The translations under genes and the position numbers were made by a program. DNA of 64,000 nt from Croceicoccus pelagius (GTDB taxonomy: Bacteria > Pseudomonadota > Alphaproteobacteria > Sphingomonadales > Sphingomonadaceae), in NCBI RefSeq assembly GCF_001661915.1, contig NZ_LYWY01000037.1, positions 62,001 through 126,000 of the forward strand. The letters are read 5' to 3'. Position 1 is the stretch's first letter; each line of letters opens with the position of its first letter. Below, one piece after another: positions 1-7,090 of the stretch. The notes below the pieces were generated by a model. That model saw only the letters and a list, made by a program, of their open reading frames with translations. It was not told where the DNA came from and made no database searches.

Positions 1-149
1 TCCTTGACCCCTTCCTCACTGGTGAGATCGAAGCCCCAGGTATCGACCTCGATGGTACGCGTCTCTTCCTTGGCATGGGCGGTTGACGTAGTACCGGTAG
101 CAGCGATCCCGGCGGCGACAATGGCAATGAAAGCCTTCTTGGAATACAT
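1..149 (-). CDS. UrcA family secreted protein, cut by the window edge
   Basis: Reverse-strand reading from the ATG at 149 gives a signal peptide (MYSKKAFIAIVAAGIAATG, then an Ala-rich cleavage region ending near STAHA), followed by a charged stretch and DTWGFDLTSEEGVK. The phrase 'DLTSEEGV' is the hallmark of the small UrcA family proteins of Caulobacter and sphingomonads, which are exported and of unknown function. Only the first 49 codons lie in the window, so the C-terminal part and its usual cysteine region cannot be seen. It is transcribed away from pyrD, with a 510-bp gap between the two starts that contains a CRP/FNR-like dyad. Confidence 0.7.
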   Translation of the reverse strand, partial: MYSKKAFIAIVAAGIAATGTTSTAHAKEETRTIEVDTWGFDLTSEEGVK

Positions 150-224
150 GATAAGAACTCCCCACAGTCTTGCATGTAACGTGTAGCGACCATTCAAGAC
201 CTACGAGAGTTTTTGAAACATTTC

Positions 225-242
225 GCGTGACGTCTATCACGC
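225..242. promoter_or_regulatory. Dyad operator candidate, CRP/FNR-like, copy 1
   Basis: GCGTGACGTCTATCACGC is a dyad with arms GCGTGA and TCACGC around six bases. The core GTGA-N6-TCAC is the layout recognised by CRP/FNR family regulators. It lies about 75 bp upstream of the urcA-like start. Fifteen of 18 positions are identical to the second copy at 544-561. Confidence 0.5.
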
Positions 243-530
243 GTAATTTTATTTCAGTTGCAACCGTATGATGCATTTCAGAATTTAATTGTTCTCGGGC
301 ACTTCCTGCAGCTTTAAACCAATTGCCCGGCCCTGAAACGGCGAATGCCCGGACCTGTAAAAGATCCGGGCACCCCCCACGGACACCGGCGCGGACAAAC
401 GCCGGTAGGCCTTGCAAGCGAGCCCTGGTCTTTCGGACCATGACGGACGGCTCAGCTCACAACGTACAGAACGGGAACTCCCCCAAGTCCCTGCCCTGTA
501 TCTGCTGTCGAAGACGGGTTTACGCCGGGG

Positions 531-570
531 TCTGCGCGGCTACGCGTGACGGCGGTCACGCCCGCGCAGA
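531..570. promoter_or_regulatory. Nested inverted repeat containing dyad copy 2, upstream of pyrD
   Basis: The inner dyad GCGTGACGGCGGTCACGC (544-561) repeats copy 1. It is enclosed by outer arms TCTGCGCGG (531-539) and CCGCGCAGA (562-570), with four unpaired bases on the left side only. As RNA it could form a 16-bp hairpin with one bulge; as DNA it is an extended operator. It ends 90 bp before the pyrD ATG. No T-run follows on either strand, so it is not an ordinary terminator. Confidence 0.5.
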
Positions 571-622
571 AAAATGCGGATTTGTCCGGATGCGACTTTG
601 CGTAAATTGCAGACAGCCGCCG

Positions 623-652
623 TTCGACATTGCACAAAGCCTCTCTTATAGG
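623..652 (+). promoter_or_regulatory. pyrD promoter candidate with almost no leader
   Basis: TTCGAC (623-628) and TATAGG (647-652) are separated by 18 bases. Only seven bases separate the -10-like hexamer from the ATG at 660, so transcription would begin at or within a base or two of the start codon. No Shine-Dalgarno sequence is present. This fits a leaderless pyrD mRNA but rests only on sequence. Confidence 0.35.
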
Positions 653-659
653 CGCGCGC

Positions 660-1700
660 ATGGTCTATTCGCTGCTGCGCCCGCTCATCTTCCGTCTCGA
701 CGCCGAACAGGCGCACGGTGTCGCGCTCGACGCGCTGAAGACGACGCCCAGTTCGCTGCTGGCCAGCCCGCCGCGCCCCGATCCGGCGCTCGCGATGGAC
801 GTGGCGGGGATTACCTTCCCCAATCCCGTCGGTATGGCGGCAGGGTTCGACAAGAACGGCGAAGTGCCCGATGCCCTGCTGCGCTGCGGTTTCGGGTTTG
901 CGGAACTGGGCAGCGTCACCCCGCGTCCACAGGAGGGCAATCCCAAACCGCGCCTGTTCCGCCTTGCCGAGGACCGCGCCGTCATCAACCGCATGGGTTT
1001 CAACAACGAAGGCGCCGAAGCGGTCGAGACCCGCATGAAGCGCCGCGCTGGCCGCCCGGGCGTTGTCGGCATCAACATCGGCGCGAACAAGGACAGCGAA
1101 GACCGCGTCGCCGACTATGCGACGATGACGCGGATCATGGCTCCTTATGCCAGCTATCTCGCAGTCAACATTTCCAGCCCCAACACGCCGGGCCTGCGCG
1201 CGCTGCAGGACGAGTCTGCGCTGACCGGCCTGCTCGATGCGGTACTGGATGCGCGGGGACAGGATGGCCCGCCGGTCTTCCTCAAGGTCGCACCCGATCT
1301 CGAACCCGCCGACGTCGATGCGATCTCGCGCATCGCGATCGACAAGAAGCTGGGCGCGCTGATGGTGTCGAACACTTCGATCACGCGGCCTCCGCTCGCC
1401 TCGAAGCACCGCGACGAAGGCGGCGGACTGTCCGGCGCGCCGATCAAGGCGCTGGCGCTGCAGCGGCTTCGCGATTTCCGCAAAGCGACAGGGCGCGCGA
1501 TGCCGCTGATCGGCATCGGCGGCATCGCGACGGCGGAAGACGCGTGGGAACGCATCCGTGCGGGCGCAAGCCTCGTGCAGCTCTACTCAGCCATGGTCTA
1601 TGAAGGGCCCGGCATTGCGGCAAAGATCGTGCGCCGCCTGCCCGCCCTGATGGAGCGTGACGGATTTTCCTCGATTGCGGAAGCGGTTGGCAGCGAATAG
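660..1700 (+). CDS. pyrD: Dihydroorotate dehydrogenase (quinone), class 2
   Basis: PyrD oxidises dihydroorotate to orotate in pyrimidine synthesis, binding FMN and passing electrons to membrane ubiquinone. The 346-residue protein starts with a short hydrophobic helical region (MVYSLLRPLIF) typical of the membrane-associated class 2 enzymes. It shows NPVGMAAGFDKNGE, NRMGFNNEG, INIGANK and VNISSPNTPGLR (with the catalytic serine of class 2), then VSNTS, GGLSG and the FMN phosphate loop IGIGGI. An upstream in-frame TTG at 630 is possible, but ATG 660 fits family length. The lipoprotein GGT gene follows 10 bp after the stop, so they probably share a transcript. Confidence 0.95.
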   Translation: MVYSLLRPLIFRLDAEQAHGVALDALKTTPSSLLASPPRPDPALAMDVAGITFPNPVGMAAGFDKNGEVPDALLRCGFGFAELGSVTPRPQEGNPKPRLFRLAEDRAVINRMGFNNEGAEAVETRMKRRAGRPGVVGINIGANKDSEDRVADYATMTRIMAPYASYLAVNISSPNTPGLRALQDESALTGLLDAVLDARGQDGPPVFLKVAPDLEPADVDAISRIAIDKKLGALMVSNTSITRPPLASKHRDEGGGLSGAPIKALALQRLRDFRKATGRAMPLIGIGGIATAEDAWERIRAGASLVQLYSAMVYEGPGIAAKIVRRLPALMERDGFSSIAEAVGSE

Positions 1701-1710
1701 CCTGCGCCCC

Positions 1711-3429
1711 ATGATCCAACGCCTGATTGCCATTCTCGCCGCGCCGCTCGCCCTTGGCGCCTGTGCGACAGTTCCCGCCGAAACCCCTCCCGCCCGCCCC
1801 GAGACAGGCCCAACCCTCCCTTCCACCGGAATGGTCAGCGCCGCCGACCCGCGCGCGGCAGAGGCAGGTGTCACCATGCTCAAGGCGGGCGGCAATGCGA
1901 CTGACGCGGCGGTGGCGACGATGCTGGCGCTTACGGTCGTGGAGCCGCAGTCGAGCGGGATCGGCGGCGGCGGGTTCCTCGTACTCGACCCCGAAGGCGA
2001 CGGCGACCCGACGACATACGATGGCCGCGAAACCGCGCCTGCCGCCGCCATGCCTGCGCGGTTTCTTGACGCGTCGGGCCGACCGCTGCCGTTCCGCGCC
2101 GCCGTCGAAAGTGGGCTCAGCGTCGGCGTGCCGAGCAATATCGCGCTTGTCGCCAGGGCGCATGGCGAACACGGCGCGCTGCCTTGGAAAGACCTGTTCG
2201 CGCCCGCCATCGCGCTGGCCCGCGAAGGGTTCGTGCTCTCCCCCCGTCTTCGCGAAAGCCTCGACCGCTGGCGCTCCGTCGGCGCGATGAGTGCGGACGG
2301 GCGTGCCCTGTTCTACGGCGCCGATGGCGAGCCGCTTCCGGTCGGCACCAAGGTGCGCAATCCCAAGCTCGCGGCGTTCCTCGAAAGCCTAGCCAACGAA
2401 GGGCCGGACGCATTCTACACCGGCAGCAACGCTGCTGCGGTTGCCAGCACCGTTTCCGCGGCAACACCTGCGGGCAAAGGTGCGATGACGCTCGCCGATG
2501 TCGCTGCATACGAAGCGAAAGAACGGCCTTCAGCCTGCGGCACCTACCGGCTGTACGTCATCTGCGGCATGGGTCCGCCATCTTCCGGCGCGACGACCGT
2601 CTATGCGATTCTCAAGCAGATCGAGCGTTTCGACATGCGCGCCTATGGTCCCGAAAGTCCGGTTGCATGGCACCTGATTGCCGAATCGACCCGCCTTGCT
2701 TTTGCCGACCGCGGGCGCTGGCTGGGCGACAGCGACTTCGTCGACGTTCCGCTGCCGGGCCTGATGGACGAGGGCTACCTCGTAAAGCGCGGACAGCAGA
2801 TCAGCGCCGACAGCACGATCGCCGATCCGCAGCCCGGTCTGCCGCCGGGCGCGATGGCGATCATGAGCATGGCCGATCCGCAGCCCGAGAACGGCACTTC
2901 GCATTTCGTCGCGATCGACGGCGATGGCGGAATCGCCAGCTATACCTCGACGGTCGAAAGCGCGTTCGGATCGGGGCTGATGGTGAACGGCTACTACCTC
3001 AACAACGAACTGACCGACTTCAACTTCGCGACCGGCACGGCAAACAGCGTCGAGGGCGGCAAGCGTCCGCGTTCCTCAATGTCGCCCTCGATCGTCTATG
3101 GCCCCGACGGCACCTTCCGCCTTGCCGTTGGCGCGGCCGGCGGCTCCACGATCATCACGCAAGTCGCCAAGGCGCTGATCGCGGTCATCGACTGGGACAT
3201 GAGCGCGCAGGACGCGATCGACCTGCCGGTGATCTACGCACCGGGCGATACCGTCTTCGTCGAGGAAGGCACTGTGCTTGTGGCGATGATCCCTGCTCTG
3301 CAGGCGCTCGGCCATGCCAAAGTGATGACGAGGCCCGGTACCTACAAGGCCAACGCGGTGGAGCTGGTGGACGGCGAATACGTCGGCGCCGCAGACCGCA
3401 GAAGCGAGGGGATGGCGGTCTCTCAATAG
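1711..3429 (+). CDS. ggt: Gamma-glutamyltransferase, lipoprotein form
   Basis: This enzyme hydrolyses or transfers the gamma-glutamyl group of glutathione and related peptides outside the cytoplasm. It is made as a precursor that cleaves itself. Starting at ATG 1711 the 572-residue product begins with a lipoprotein signal (MIQRLIAILAAPLALGAC), so Cys16 should be lipidated. The self-processing and catalytic threonine is Thr396 in NGTSHF. EPQSSGIGGGGF, PPSSGATT and RPRSSMSPSIV are further family blocks. The start is placed just after the pyrD stop; an in-frame extension back into pyrD would bury the signal peptide. Confidence 0.93.
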   Translation: MIQRLIAILAAPLALGACATVPAETPPARPETGPTLPSTGMVSAADPRAAEAGVTMLKAGGNATDAAVATMLALTVVEPQSSGIGGGGFLVLDPEGDGDPTTYDGRETAPAAAMPARFLDASGRPLPFRAAVESGLSVGVPSNIALVARAHGEHGALPWKDLFAPAIALAREGFVLSPRLRESLDRWRSVGAMSADGRALFYGADGEPLPVGTKVRNPKLAAFLESLANEGPDAFYTGSNAAAVASTVSAATPAGKGAMTLADVAAYEAKERPSACGTYRLYVICGMGPPSSGATTVYAILKQIERFDMRAYGPESPVAWHLIAESTRLAFADRGRWLGDSDFVDVPLPGLMDEGYLVKRGQQISADSTIADPQPGLPPGAMAIMSMADPQPENGTSHFVAIDGDGGIASYTSTVESAFGSGLMVNGYYLNNELTDFNFATGTANSVEGGKRPRSSMSPSIVYGPDGTFRLAVGAAGGSTIITQVAKALIAVIDWDMSAQDAIDLPVIYAPGDTVFVEEGTVLVAMIPALQALGHAKVMTRPGTYKANAVELVDGEYVGAADRRSEGMAVSQ

Positions 3430-3492
3430 GTTGCCGCTAGGGAACGTGCGCCGTAGAAGCGCATTACGGAGAGGAAAGGAAGGACACGCCGC

Positions 3493-5343
3493 ATGGCGAA
3501 AACCACTGCGGGTGGACCGCATTCGGGCCCGAACGGGTTCACCATTGCCGAGATCGACGAGGCGCAGAACCTCGTCTCGCTTTTCCTGCATCGCGCCGAA
3601 CGTTTGGGCGATGCCCCCTTCCTCTATGCCAAGATCGACGGAAGCTGGCAGCCGCTGAGCTGGAGCGAAGTCGCCCGCCAGGTTACCCTGTTGGCCGAAG
3701 CGATGCTGACCATCGGCCTCAACAAGGGCGACCGCGTCGTCATCGTTAGCGAGAACCGGCCCGAATGGTGCATCGCGGACCTTGCGATCATGGCCGCGGG
3801 CCTTGTCAGCGTTCCGGCCTATACCACCAACACGACGTCCGATCACTTGCACGTGCTGGAAAATTCCGGCGCGCGCGCGGCTTTCGTCTCATCGGCCAAG
3901 TTGGCCAAGACCCTCCTTCCCGCCGTCCTCAACAGCCCGTCGGTCGAACACGTGATCGCTTTCGAACCGCTGAAGCAGCAGCAGGTCGGCACGGCGCGTT
4001 TCCACACCTTGTCGGACATGCTGACCGGCGACGCGGACGCGGCTTTCGAGTCTGTGGCCAGGCGCATGGAGGCGGTTCAACGCGCCGATCTTGCCTGCAT
4101 CATCTACACCAGCGGCACCGGAGGAGCGCCGCGCGGGGTTCGCCAGCATCATGGCGCGATCCTGATGAACTGCGGCGGCGCGGCGCGAGTGATCGCCGAG
4201 GATCTGGGGTGGGAACAGGAAAGCTTCCTGTCCTTCCTGCCGCTCAGCCACGCTTACGAACATACCGGCGGGCAGTTCCTGCCGATCGGACTTGGCGCGA
4301 CGATCCACTATGCGGAAGGGCTGGACAAACTGGCCGGCAATATCGAGGAGGTCCGCCCGACGATCATGGTCGTTGTCCCGCGTCTGTTCGAAGTCTTGCG
4401 CGCACGGATCCTGAAGCAACTGCAGAAGCAAGGGAAGGCCGCGCAGATCCTGACCGATCGGGCGATGGCCTTGGCCGAACGCGAATCGAACGACCAGCGC
4501 CGCCCTTTGATCGACGCCGTGGAAGACCGGGTGCTGGACAAGCTGCTGCGCCCCAAAGTGCGGGCGAGGTTCGGCGGCCGGATCAAGGCTATGGTATCGG
4601 GCGGTGCGCCGCTCAACCCCGAAATCGGCTATTTCTTCACCGGGCTCGGTCTGCCGCTGATGCAGGGTTATGGGCAGACCGAAAGCGGGCCGGTCATCTC
4701 GGTGTGTCGGCCCAAGACGGGTCTGAAGATGGATACCGTCGGCCCGCCTCTGCATGGCGCCGAAGTCCGCATTGCCGAGGACGGCGAGATTCTCGCGCGC
4801 GGCGAAATGGTGATGTACGGGTATTGGCAAAACGCATCGGAAACCGCGAAGGCGCTCGTCGACGGCTGGCTCCACACTGGCGACATCGGCCATTTCGACG
4901 AACGCGGGCGGATCAAGATCACCGACCGCAAGAAAGACATGATCGTCAACGACAAGGGCGACAACGTCGCGCCCCAACGTGTCGAGGGCATGCTGACGCT
5001 GGAGCCGGAGATCGCGCAGGCCATGGTCTCGGGCGATCGCAAACCGTACATCGTCGGCCTGATCGTGCCCGATGCCGAATGGGCCCGCGACTGGGCTCGT
5101 GAGAACGGTGCCGATATCGACTGGACCAAGCTTAAGGACAATCCCGAATTCAAGGCGGCGGTCCGCAAGGCGGTGGACCGGGTGAACGTCGACCTGTCGG
5201 TAATCGAAAAGGTGCGCCGATTCGAATTCGCGGACGAGGCATTCACGATAGAGAACCACGAAATGACGCCGTCGCTGAAGATCCGGCGCCACAAGATCCG
5301 CGACCGCTATGCCGAGCGGATCGCGGCGATGTACAAGAGCTAG
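3493..5343 (+). CDS. AMP-dependent long-chain acyl-CoA synthetase (FadD15-like)
   Basis: The 616-residue protein belongs to the ANL adenylating superfamily. It activates a carboxylic acid, most likely a long-chain fatty acid, with ATP and joins it to CoA. Motifs in order are the phosphate loop IIYTSGTGGAPRGV (about 200-213), LPLSHAYEH, GYGQTESGPV (about 394), LHTGDIGHFDERGRIKI with the ribose-binding aspartate (about 458), and the C-terminal hinge DRKKDMI. The second phosphate-loop position is Gly-Gly rather than the usual Thr-Gly. A strong purine-rich Shine-Dalgarno (GGAAAGGAAGG) precedes ATG 3493. Substrate length cannot be told from sequence. Confidence 0.88.
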   Translation: MAKTTAGGPHSGPNGFTIAEIDEAQNLVSLFLHRAERLGDAPFLYAKIDGSWQPLSWSEVARQVTLLAEAMLTIGLNKGDRVVIVSENRPEWCIADLAIMAAGLVSVPAYTTNTTSDHLHVLENSGARAAFVSSAKLAKTLLPAVLNSPSVEHVIAFEPLKQQQVGTARFHTLSDMLTGDADAAFESVARRMEAVQRADLACIIYTSGTGGAPRGVRQHHGAILMNCGGAARVIAEDLGWEQESFLSFLPLSHAYEHTGGQFLPIGLGATIHYAEGLDKLAGNIEEVRPTIMVVVPRLFEVLRARILKQLQKQGKAAQILTDRAMALAERESNDQRRPLIDAVEDRVLDKLLRPKVRARFGGRIKAMVSGGAPLNPEIGYFFTGLGLPLMQGYGQTESGPVISVCRPKTGLKMDTVGPPLHGAEVRIAEDGEILARGEMVMYGYWQNASETAKALVDGWLHTGDIGHFDERGRIKITDRKKDMIVNDKGDNVAPQRVEGMLTLEPEIAQAMVSGDRKPYIVGLIVPDAEWARDWARENGADIDWTKLKDNPEFKAAVRKAVDRVNVDLSVIEKVRRFEFADEAFTIENHEMTPSLKIRRHKIRDRYAERIAAMYKS

Positions 5344-5344
5344 A

Positions 5345-5854
5345 TCAGAAACCGAAGTTGGTCTGGAACTGCTCCAGCTCGATGCTGAGCAGGGTGTAGG
5401 CCGCGTCGAGTACTTCTTCGAACGCTTCGGCCTCGACCTTGTCGGCGACCCATTGTTCGATCTTCACGCTGCCGCCGCTGCCGGTCATCGAATCGAAGCG
5501 GGCGTGCCAGCGTTCCTTGTTCTGCATGAGCGCAGTGATCACCCCGCTGACCACGAAAGGCCGGCGCACGCCCAGTTTGGACCAGGCGTCAATGGCACGC
5601 ACGACGTTCGAACGCTTGCCCTCGCCCCCTGTCTCCGCCTCTGCAAGATCGCGCAGAATGCCAAGCTGTTCGTGTGGCGGAAGAGTCAGGTCGACCTCGT
5701 GCCCGGCGGCTTCGGCAACCATCAGCGTTTCGCAGATGATCTCGTCACTGCGCGCGTAGAGGTTCATGCAGCGGCCACGCCAGCTGCAGATTTCGTCCCA
5801 ATGGGGTCCGTTCCCGCCGGTTTCGGGCACCGGCTGTCCCGTGATAGCGCTCAA
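5345..5854 (-). CDS. Uncharacterised protein, second gene of a coupled pair
   Basis: I do not recognise this 169-residue protein. It is acidic and soluble, has no signal peptide or membrane segment, and contains a Trp/Cys-rich N-terminal part (WDEICSWRGRCMNLYARSDE). The rest looks mainly helical. It begins inside the last codons of the upstream gene (ATGA overlap at 5851-5854), so the two are translated together and probably act together. Its stop falls just after the stop of the convergent acyl-CoA synthetase. Confidence 0.7.
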   Translation of the reverse strand: MSAITGQPVPETGGNGPHWDEICSWRGRCMNLYARSDEIICETLMVAEAAGHEVDLTLPPHEQLGILRDLAEAETGGEGKRSNVVRAIDAWSKLGVRRPFVVSGVITALMQNKERWHARFDSMTGSGGSVKIEQWVADKVEAEAFEEVLDAAYTLLSIELEQFQTNFGF

Positions 5855-6387
5855 TGGATCTCCGCCGACTGGTCTTCGATCCAGTCAGGATAGAATCCCG
5901 GGCGGCGCTTTGACCAGCCCGGAGCGCATGCGGCCGCCTCGCTGATCGAATGGAGCAGCACCTTGCGCCGTTCTGGCACAATCTGCGGCAGCGCAGAGGC
6001 GGCACAGAAGGCCGCGGGCAGCCAGGGACGCACTTCCGGGCCGAGCAGACGCTCGTAAAGGAAGCGGTAGGCCGCGAACCCGTTGATGCACCCTTCGACA
6101 AGATCTGCCGCGGTCAGCGCGATGAGGCGTCCCATGAAGCGCTCCATCCGCTCGCCGCTCTGCATCGCAGGAAGCGCGGCGCGAAGCGTGCGAAGCTGCT
6201 GGTAGGCCAGCGTCTGGCGGCGGATCGATGAAGCCTCATCGGGATTGCGCGCCCAGCGGGCCAGCGCGTCGGCGCGGGCGAGGCCGATGTCGAGACCTCG
6301 CCGGATATAACGTTGCTCCGCCGGGTCGAACTCGGCAAATTCGCGAAGTTCCGCGATTGCCAGAGATGCCGTGTCGAGCTGCGCCAT
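5851..6387 (-). CDS. Uncharacterised protein, first gene of a coupled pair
   Basis: This 178-residue protein is mainly helical and is rich in Ala, Arg and Leu (LDTASLAIAELREF, FDPAEQRYIRRGLDIGLARADALARWARNPD). I can assign no family. ATG 6387 is preceded by GAAGGAAGG, which makes it a better start than the more upstream in-frame codon at 6405. It overlaps the downstream unknown gene by four bases. Upstream (6460-6488) are three helically spaced TAACCC repeats on the coding strand. Confidence 0.65.
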   Translation of the reverse strand: MAQLDTASLAIAELREFAEFDPAEQRYIRRGLDIGLARADALARWARNPDEASSIRRQTLAYQQLRTLRAALPAMQSGERMERFMGRLIALTAADLVEGCINGFAAYRFLYERLLGPEVRPWLPAAFCAASALPQIVPERRKVLLHSISEAAACAPGWSKRRPGFYPDWIEDQSAEIH

Positions 6388-6459
6388 GATCCTTCCTTCT
6401 CGCATTGCGCCGTCCCTGCGAAGACTATGCGGGGCTGTCCGGCAAGCTTGCGCGAAACG

Positions 6460-6488
6460 GGGTTAGGATCGGGTTAAGACGCGGGTTA
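6460..6488. repeat. Three GGGTTA repeats in an unknown operon's promoter region
   Basis: GGGTTA occurs at 6460-6465, 6471-6476 and 6483-6488, at spacings of 11 and 12 bases, roughly one helical turn. Read on the minus strand they are TAACCC, and the last two give TTAACCC-N6-TTAACC. That resembles the CtrA box TTAA-N7-TTAA but with N8 between the TTAA halves. They lie 73-101 bp upstream of the ATG at 6387. Confidence 0.45.
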
Positions 6489-6505
6489 ATTTTCTCGCTC
6501 TACGA

Positions 6506-7090
6506 TTAGGCTGATGCGATCGAGATCAGAAGCGGCCCCTTACTCGAGTCGATTCTGATCGATAGGTGCGCCCCATCCTCCTCAGCGCACGTAGTCGCCC
6601 AATCGATAGCCGATTGGGCGAAATTTTCCGGCATCTTGGATGATCCAGCCTGCCAAGGAACATAGATCGCAATTCCCAGACGGATACAATCTGTTGCAAA
6701 GTCTCGGGCCGTAACGTCAGCAACTGCTGCTGCCAAAAGCCCCTTGATGTAGTTTGGCTTTCGTTCGTTTGGCCAACCGATCTTGAACTCTACGATGGCC
6801 GTCGAAGGGCCTTCCCGATCAATCAGGATGAGATCATGCCGGCCAGAGCGCGCCCCATCCCTCTTAGCGTTGGCCTCGACCAACGTGAGATAGCCGGATT
6901 TGGCTGCCGCCGCGCTAAACGCACCGACTGCGGTCAATTCTCCGTGGACCATCGGATCGTACGCCGGATCAACATTGATCAGATGCTGCCGCGCGGTCGC
7001 AAGTTCTTTGAGCACCGACAACAGCCGCGAGGGCAGTCGAAAGCCTTCCATCATCTGGTTGGTTAGGTCACCAACCGTGAAGATCTGCAT
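6506..7090 (-). CDS. PD-(D/E)XK nuclease-like protein of unknown role
   Basis: The 194-residue product contains HDLILIDREGP followed by AIVEFKIGW. An aspartate (Asp86) leads a beta strand, and Glu101-Phe-Lys103 ends the next one. That arrangement is the catalytic signature of the PD-(D/E)XK nuclease fold, but I cannot assign a named family. Its ATG overlaps the thiS-thiG stop (TGATG at 7088-7092), so it is translated with the thiazole synthase. The three 60-base lines 6601-6780 are 50-52 per cent G+C by direct count, against 65 per cent for the thiG line at 7201. That suggests recent acquisition. Confidence 0.6.
   Translation of the reverse strand: MQIFTVGDLTNQMMEGFRLPSRLLSVLKELATARQHLINVDPAYDPMVHGELTAVGAFSAAAAKSGYLTLVEANAKRDGARSGRHDLILIDREGPSTAIVEFKIGWPNERKPNYIKGLLAAAVADVTARDFATDCIRLGIAIYVPWQAGSSKMPENFAQSAIDWATTCAEEDGAHLSIRIDSSKGPLLISIASA

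Larger units (their letters stand above)
150..659. other. Long divergent intergenic region with paired dyads
   Basis: No convincing gene is present in this 510-bp gap between the divergent urcA-like gene and pyrD. It holds two copies of an 18-bp dyad (225-242 and 544-561), a 7-bp-stem hairpin at 347-371 (GCCCGGA / TCCGGGC), and a pyrD promoter candidate at 623-652. Base composition is uneven: 210-320 is A+T-rich and the remainder is G+C-rich. The long reading frames that cross this gap are antisense or out-of-frame shadows running into pyrD. Confidence 0.6.

Noticed and set aside
323-1603. Long open frame (426 codons) across the urcA-pyrD gap and over pyrD
   Set aside because: It runs out of frame over pyrD, is Arg/Pro-rich as is usual for shifted G+C-rich coding DNA, and has no recognisable domain.
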